Of a stretch of DNA of 64,000 bases, positions 61,081 to 64,000 are shown one piece after another. Source of the stretch: Calidifontibacillus oryziterrae (GTDB lineage: Bacteria > Bacillota > Bacilli > Bacillales > Bacillaceae_J); assembly GCF_000331575.1 (NCBI RefSeq), contig NZ_KB223527.1, positions 1,709,842 through 1,773,841 on the forward strand. Direction: 5' to 3'. Positions within the stretch are counted from its first letter, which is position 1, and every line of letters begins with the position of its first letter. The position numbers and the translations under genes were made by a program. The notes under the pieces were generated by a model. It was not told the DNA's origin, searched no databases, and saw nothing but the letters and a program-made list of their open reading frames with translations.

Positions 61081-61861
61081 TGTTGTCACTAACCTCCTCT
61101 CCCAAATAAGCCTCAATGACCTTTGGATGGTTGCGGATTTCTTCTGGTGTTCCTTCTGCAATAAGCTGGCCATGATCTAACACATAGATTCTTTCACAAA
61201 TACCCATAACCAGTTTCATATCATGCTCGATTAAGAGGATTGTTAAGTTAAATTCCTTACGAATAAACGCGATTAACTCCATTAATTCATGCGTTTCTTG
61301 AGGATTCATCCCTGCAGCTGGCTCATCTAATAACAATAGCTTCGGACCTGCTGCTAACGCTCTGGCAATTTCTAATCGTCGTTGCTGACCATAAGGTAAA
61401 TTTTTCGCTTTTTCATCCTTCAACTTATCTAGTTGAAATATTTTAAGGAACTCTATTGATTTTTCCTCCATTTCCTTCTCACCTGAGAAATGTGATGGTA
61501 AACGAAGGATCGAACTCACAATTGTATGTTTTGCTAAAGAGTGATAAGCAACTTTTACATTATCTAGCACAGATTGTTCCTTGAAAAGCCGAATGTTTTG
61601 AAAGGTACGACTTATTCCCTTTCTAGTAACTTGATATGGCGCAAGTCCATTGAGACGTTCTCCTGCAAAGAAGATATCACCTTCTGTTGGAACATATACC
61701 CCTGTTAACAGGTTAAAGCATGTAGTCTTCCCTGCTCCGTTTGGACCAATAAGCCCAATTAGTTCCCCCTGGTTAATTTCCATGTTGAAATTTGAAACAG
61801 CTTTTAGACCGCCAAATTGAATTCCAGCGCCTTTAATTTGAAGCAATGGACTATTTCCCAT
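61073..61861 (-). CDS. livG: Branched-chain amino acid ABC transporter ATPase LivG (cluster 2)
   Basis: 262-residue ATPase. Walker A is GPNGAGKTTCFNLLTGVY, the signature LPYGQQRRLEIARAL, and Walker B LLLLDEPAAGMNPQET. The ATG has AGGAGGTAAC upstream. Only two bases separate it from livM. Clearly related to the cluster 1 LivG but well diverged, so the clusters are old paralogues or separately acquired. Confidence 0.93.
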   Translation of the reverse strand: MGNSPLLQIKGAGIQFGGLKAVSNFNMEINQGELIGLIGPNGAGKTTCFNLLTGVYVPTEGDIFFAGERLNGLAPYQVTRKGISRTFQNIRLFKEQSVLDNVKVAYHSLAKHTIVSSILRLPSHFSGEKEMEEKSIEFLKIFQLDKLKDEKAKNLPYGQQRRLEIARALAAGPKLLLLDEPAAGMNPQETHELMELIAFIRKEFNLTILLIEHDMKLVMGICERIYVLDHGQLIAEGTPEEIRNHPKVIEAYLGEEVSDNNA

Positions 61862-61863
61862 AT

Positions 61864-62802
61864 TTAGTTACCTCCTTTCGCGCTTTTCCACTTACCAAAG
61901 TAATCTGTGATTTCACGAGTACCCATTAATCCTTGTGGACGATAAAGCATCACTATAACTAATATAAGGCTATAAATAATCATTCGTGTTTCAGGATAAT
62001 CCTGTAAAAACGTCGATACAACCGTTAATAATACTGCTGCTATAACAGACCCCGACAGACTACCAAGTCCACCTAATACAACATAGATTAAAATGTCAAA
62101 AGATTTTAAAAATCCAAAGTTAGTAGGTTGAATGATATAAAAATTATGAGAATACAAACCGCCTGCAACCCCTGCGAAAAATGAACCAATTGCAAAAGCC
62201 GCGACCTTATAATAAGTTGTATTAATTCCCATAGAATCCGCTGCTATTTCATCTTCACGAACGGAAATACATGCCCGTCCATGGCGTGAATTTGTAAAGT
62301 TGACAATGACTAACACCGTAATAAATAAACAAATAAATGAATATGACCAATTCGTTAAATGCTTTACTTGCATTCCGGCAGCACCGCCGACATAATCAAT
62401 ATTCAAGAATATAATCCGAATGATTTCAGCAAATCCTAGTGTCGCAATTGCCAAATAATCACCTTTTAGGCGTAAGCTTGGAATTCCAACGACTAATCCT
62501 GCTAATGCCGCAACAATCCCACCAACAATTAGGGCAACCGGAAATGGGAGTCCAAGCTTCATCGTGAAAATTGCTGAAATATACGCCCCAACAGCTAAAA
62601 ATCCTGCATGTCCAATCGAAAACTGCCCCGTAATACCAATTACTAAATGCAAACTAACTGCTAATATAATATTAATAATCATAAAGATTAACGTATTCGT
62701 ATAAAATGGGTTTAAAACTGAAGTCGATATAAGGAATTGAACAACACTGTAAATGATGATAGAAAGCACTACAAACAGCCAAAATCTCTTATTCTTTGTC
62801 AT
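61864..62802 (-). CDS. livM: Branched-chain amino acid ABC transporter permease LivM (cluster 2, short form)
   Basis: 312-residue permease. Signatures are VIGITGQFSIGHAGFLAVGA, then RLKGDYLAIATLGFAEIIRI and GGLGSLSGSVIAA. It lacks the N-terminal three-helix extension of the cluster 1 LivM. It is preceded by livH with an 11-base gap. Confidence 0.93.
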   Translation of the reverse strand: MTKNKRFWLFVVLSIIIYSVVQFLISTSVLNPFYTNTLIFMIINIILAVSLHLVIGITGQFSIGHAGFLAVGAYISAIFTMKLGLPFPVALIVGGIVAALAGLVVGIPSLRLKGDYLAIATLGFAEIIRIIFLNIDYVGGAAGMQVKHLTNWSYSFICLFITVLVIVNFTNSRHGRACISVREDEIAADSMGINTTYYKVAAFAIGSFFAGVAGGLYSHNFYIIQPTNFGFLKSFDILIYVVLGGLGSLSGSVIAAVLLTVVSTFLQDYPETRMIIYSLILVIVMLYRPQGLMGTREITDYFGKWKSAKGGN

Positions 62803-62813
62803 CTCTATTTCAC

Positions 62814-63689
62814 CTACACTTTCTCTCTTGTATTTTTACCAAAGATGCCCGACGGTCTAAAAATAAGAATTAGGATTAAAATAATAAATGCTGCCGCGTC
62901 TCTCCATAATGAATATCCCAAAGCACTTACGATCGTTTCAACAACTCCTAAAACGAGTCCGCCTACCATTGCCCCCGGGATAATCCCGATTCCACCTAAA
63001 ACGGCGGCAACGAATGCTTTCAAGCCTGGGATGATTCCCATTAATGGGTCAATCTTTGTGTAATATACACCGAAAATAACTCCTGCAGCGCCTGCTAGCG
63101 CTGATCCAATTGCAAAGGTAGCTGAAATAGTAGTATCAACATTTATTCCCATTAATCTTGCGGCATCTGCATCATGGGATACAGCTCGCATTGCTTTACC
63201 GATTTTTGTTCTATGAACGACAAATTGCAATATAATCATGAGAATAATTGAAACTGAGAGAATTAAAAGCGATTGGCTGCTCACTTGTGCACCGAAGAAA
63301 TCAAAAGATTTATTAGAAAATACACTAGGATAGGCTTCTGGTTGTGCACCGCGGATATAAATCATTACATACTCGATTAAAAGAGATACTCCAATTGCCG
63401 TGATCAGGGCTGCTATTCTTGTTGCATTACGAAGCCGTTTATAGGCAATTCTTTCGATAAGTACACCAAATACAGCACAAACAGCCATCGACAGTAAAAG
63501 CGCTGAGAAAAAGTCTAGCCCCCATCCCGCAATAGCATAAAACCCAATAAATGCTCCGATCATAAAAACATCGCCATGGGCAAAGTTAATTAATTTTATA
63601 ATTCCGTAAACCATTGTATAGCCTAATGCTATTAAGGCGTAAATACTGCCGAGTGATATGCCGTTTATAATTTGCTGTATCCATTCCAT
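62814..63689 (-). CDS. livH: Branched-chain amino acid ABC transporter permease LivH (cluster 2)
   Basis: 291-residue permease. Signatures are GISLGSIYALIALGYTMVYG, LINFAHGDVFM, RAVSHDADAARLMGINV and AFVAAVLGGIGIIPGAM. The ATG at 63689 has AAGGAGTGAG upstream. An 85-base gap carrying a hairpin separates it from livJ. Confidence 0.93.
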   Translation of the reverse strand: MEWIQQIINGISLGSIYALIALGYTMVYGIIKLINFAHGDVFMIGAFIGFYAIAGWGLDFFSALLLSMAVCAVFGVLIERIAYKRLRNATRIAALITAIGVSLLIEYVMIYIRGAQPEAYPSVFSNKSFDFFGAQVSSQSLLILSVSIILMIILQFVVHRTKIGKAMRAVSHDADAARLMGINVDTTISATFAIGSALAGAAGVIFGVYYTKIDPLMGIIPGLKAFVAAVLGGIGIIPGAMVGGLVLGVVETIVSALGYSLWRDAAAFIILILILIFRPSGIFGKNTREKV

Positions 63690-63721
63690 TAATTCTCACT
63701 CCTTATTCAATCCATAGGTGC

Positions 63722-63760
63722 TCAAAAATTTGGAATGGAAGGATTAATCCCCCCATTCCA
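63722..63760 (-). terminator. Hairpin between livJ and livH (cluster 2)
   Basis: On the minus strand GGAATGG / CCATTCC with an inner GGATTAATCC palindrome, followed by AAATTTTTG. It has the same place as the hairpin in cluster 1, so partial termination after livJ seems to be a shared design. Confidence 0.65.
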
Positions 63761-63774
63761 GTATAACTTTCATA

Positions 63775-64000
63775 TTAAGGATTAACTTTTGTTTTGAAGA
63801 CTTGCTTTCCATCTACATATTCTAATACTGTAGCCGATTTTACTGGGTTGTGATTTTCATCTATAGTCACAATACCTGTAACTAATGAAAGATCAGTTGT
63901 TGCTGCAAGTGCATCCTTGATTGCTGCTGGTTCTGTGCTTCCAGCACGCTTGATTGCGTCTGCTAAAAGATAAGCTGAGTCATATCCTAATGCATTAAAT
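63775..64000 (-). CDS. livJ: Branched-chain amino acid ABC transporter substrate-binding protein LivJ (cluster 2), C-terminal part only
   Basis: Reading leftward from the edge, the frame gives NALGYDSAYLLADAIKRAGS, then EPAAIKDALAATTDLSLVTG, then IVTIDENHNPVKSATVLEYV and a TAA stop at 63775-63777. This is the standard end of a Peripla_BP_6 binding protein (YDSAYLLADAI helix, G-x-V-T-I-D-E strand). The start lies beyond 64000. First gene of the second liv operon, giving the same livJHMGF order as cluster 1. Confidence 0.9.
   Translation of the reverse strand, partial: FNALGYDSAYLLADAIKRAGSTEPAAIKDALAATTDLSLVTGIVTIDENHNPVKSATVLEYVDGKQVFKTKVNP

Overview
The window is about 64 kb of low-GC chromosome from an endospore-forming Bacillaceae-type Firmicute. 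Support for this comes from strong AGGAGG-type ribosome sites, frequent TTG and GTG starts, and a core gene set typical of Bacillus: ywgA-ywfO-rsfA-lipL-pta-hemQ, then cwlJ-gerQ and ywdK. RsfA, CwlJ and GerQ are sporulation or germination proteins. Joining cwlJ to gerQ is the arrangement I recall from the B. cereus group rather than B. subtilis. I cannot name the species. No rRNA, tRNA, phage, insertion sequence or CRISPR array was seen.

Layout. 1-9.6 kb: conserved housekeeping and spore genes, with intergenic gaps unusually full of tandem and dispersed repeats. 9.9-18.4 kb: the most distinctive locus. It holds a CRP-family regulator, a CHASE2-class III adenylate cyclase starting on the next base, and two long secreted FecR-domain paralogues. 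Each paralogue is preceded by a near-identical terminator-like hairpin placed directly before its ribosome site. 18.5-24.6 kb: DUF3307 membrane protein, secreted NHL-repeat/copper-amine-oxidase-N protein, GAF-HD-GYP phosphodiesterase, DUF2680 secreted protein and an LTA-synthase-like enzyme. 24.9-30.2 kb: branched-chain amino acid ABC system 1 (livJHMGF, minus strand). 30.6-31.8 kb: split ThrE-type exporter. 32.4-35.3 kb: sensor kinase and OmpR-type regulator. 36.0-39.9 kb: heterodimeric ABC exporter. 40.4-41.0 kb: AbrB/RelE toxin-antitoxin pair. 41.2-51.6 kb: flavodoxin, membrane protein, AidB-like acyl-CoA dehydrogenase, DUF4023 peptide, POT peptide transporter, meso-DAP dehydrogenase, MASE3-PAS-GGDEF-EAL protein and thioesterase. 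51.7-56.0 kb: MacAB-like efflux operon. 56.3-60.1 kb: potABCD polyamine importer. 60.4-64.0 kb: a second liv cluster running off the right edge.

How the genes work together. Two nucleotide second messengers appear. cAMP would be made by the CHASE2 cyclase and read by the adjacent CRP-like protein. c-di-GMP would be turned over by the HD-GYP and GGDEF-EAL proteins. The CRP-cyclase-FecR-FecR block looks like a self-contained surface-sensing or envelope module and is my best candidate for an undescribed system. Both liv operons have a hairpin between the binding-protein gene and livH, which would favour excess binding protein.

The repeats are the second theme. There is a four-copy modular dispersed element, four separate tandem arrays (about 65, 56, 70 and 21 bp units), a four-copy 19-bp inverted element, a 132-bp element with GTTGAT/ATCAAC ends, and a 12-bp in-frame microsatellite inside an ABC exporter. 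All functional assignments are by motif recognition from the sequence alone; no database search was run.
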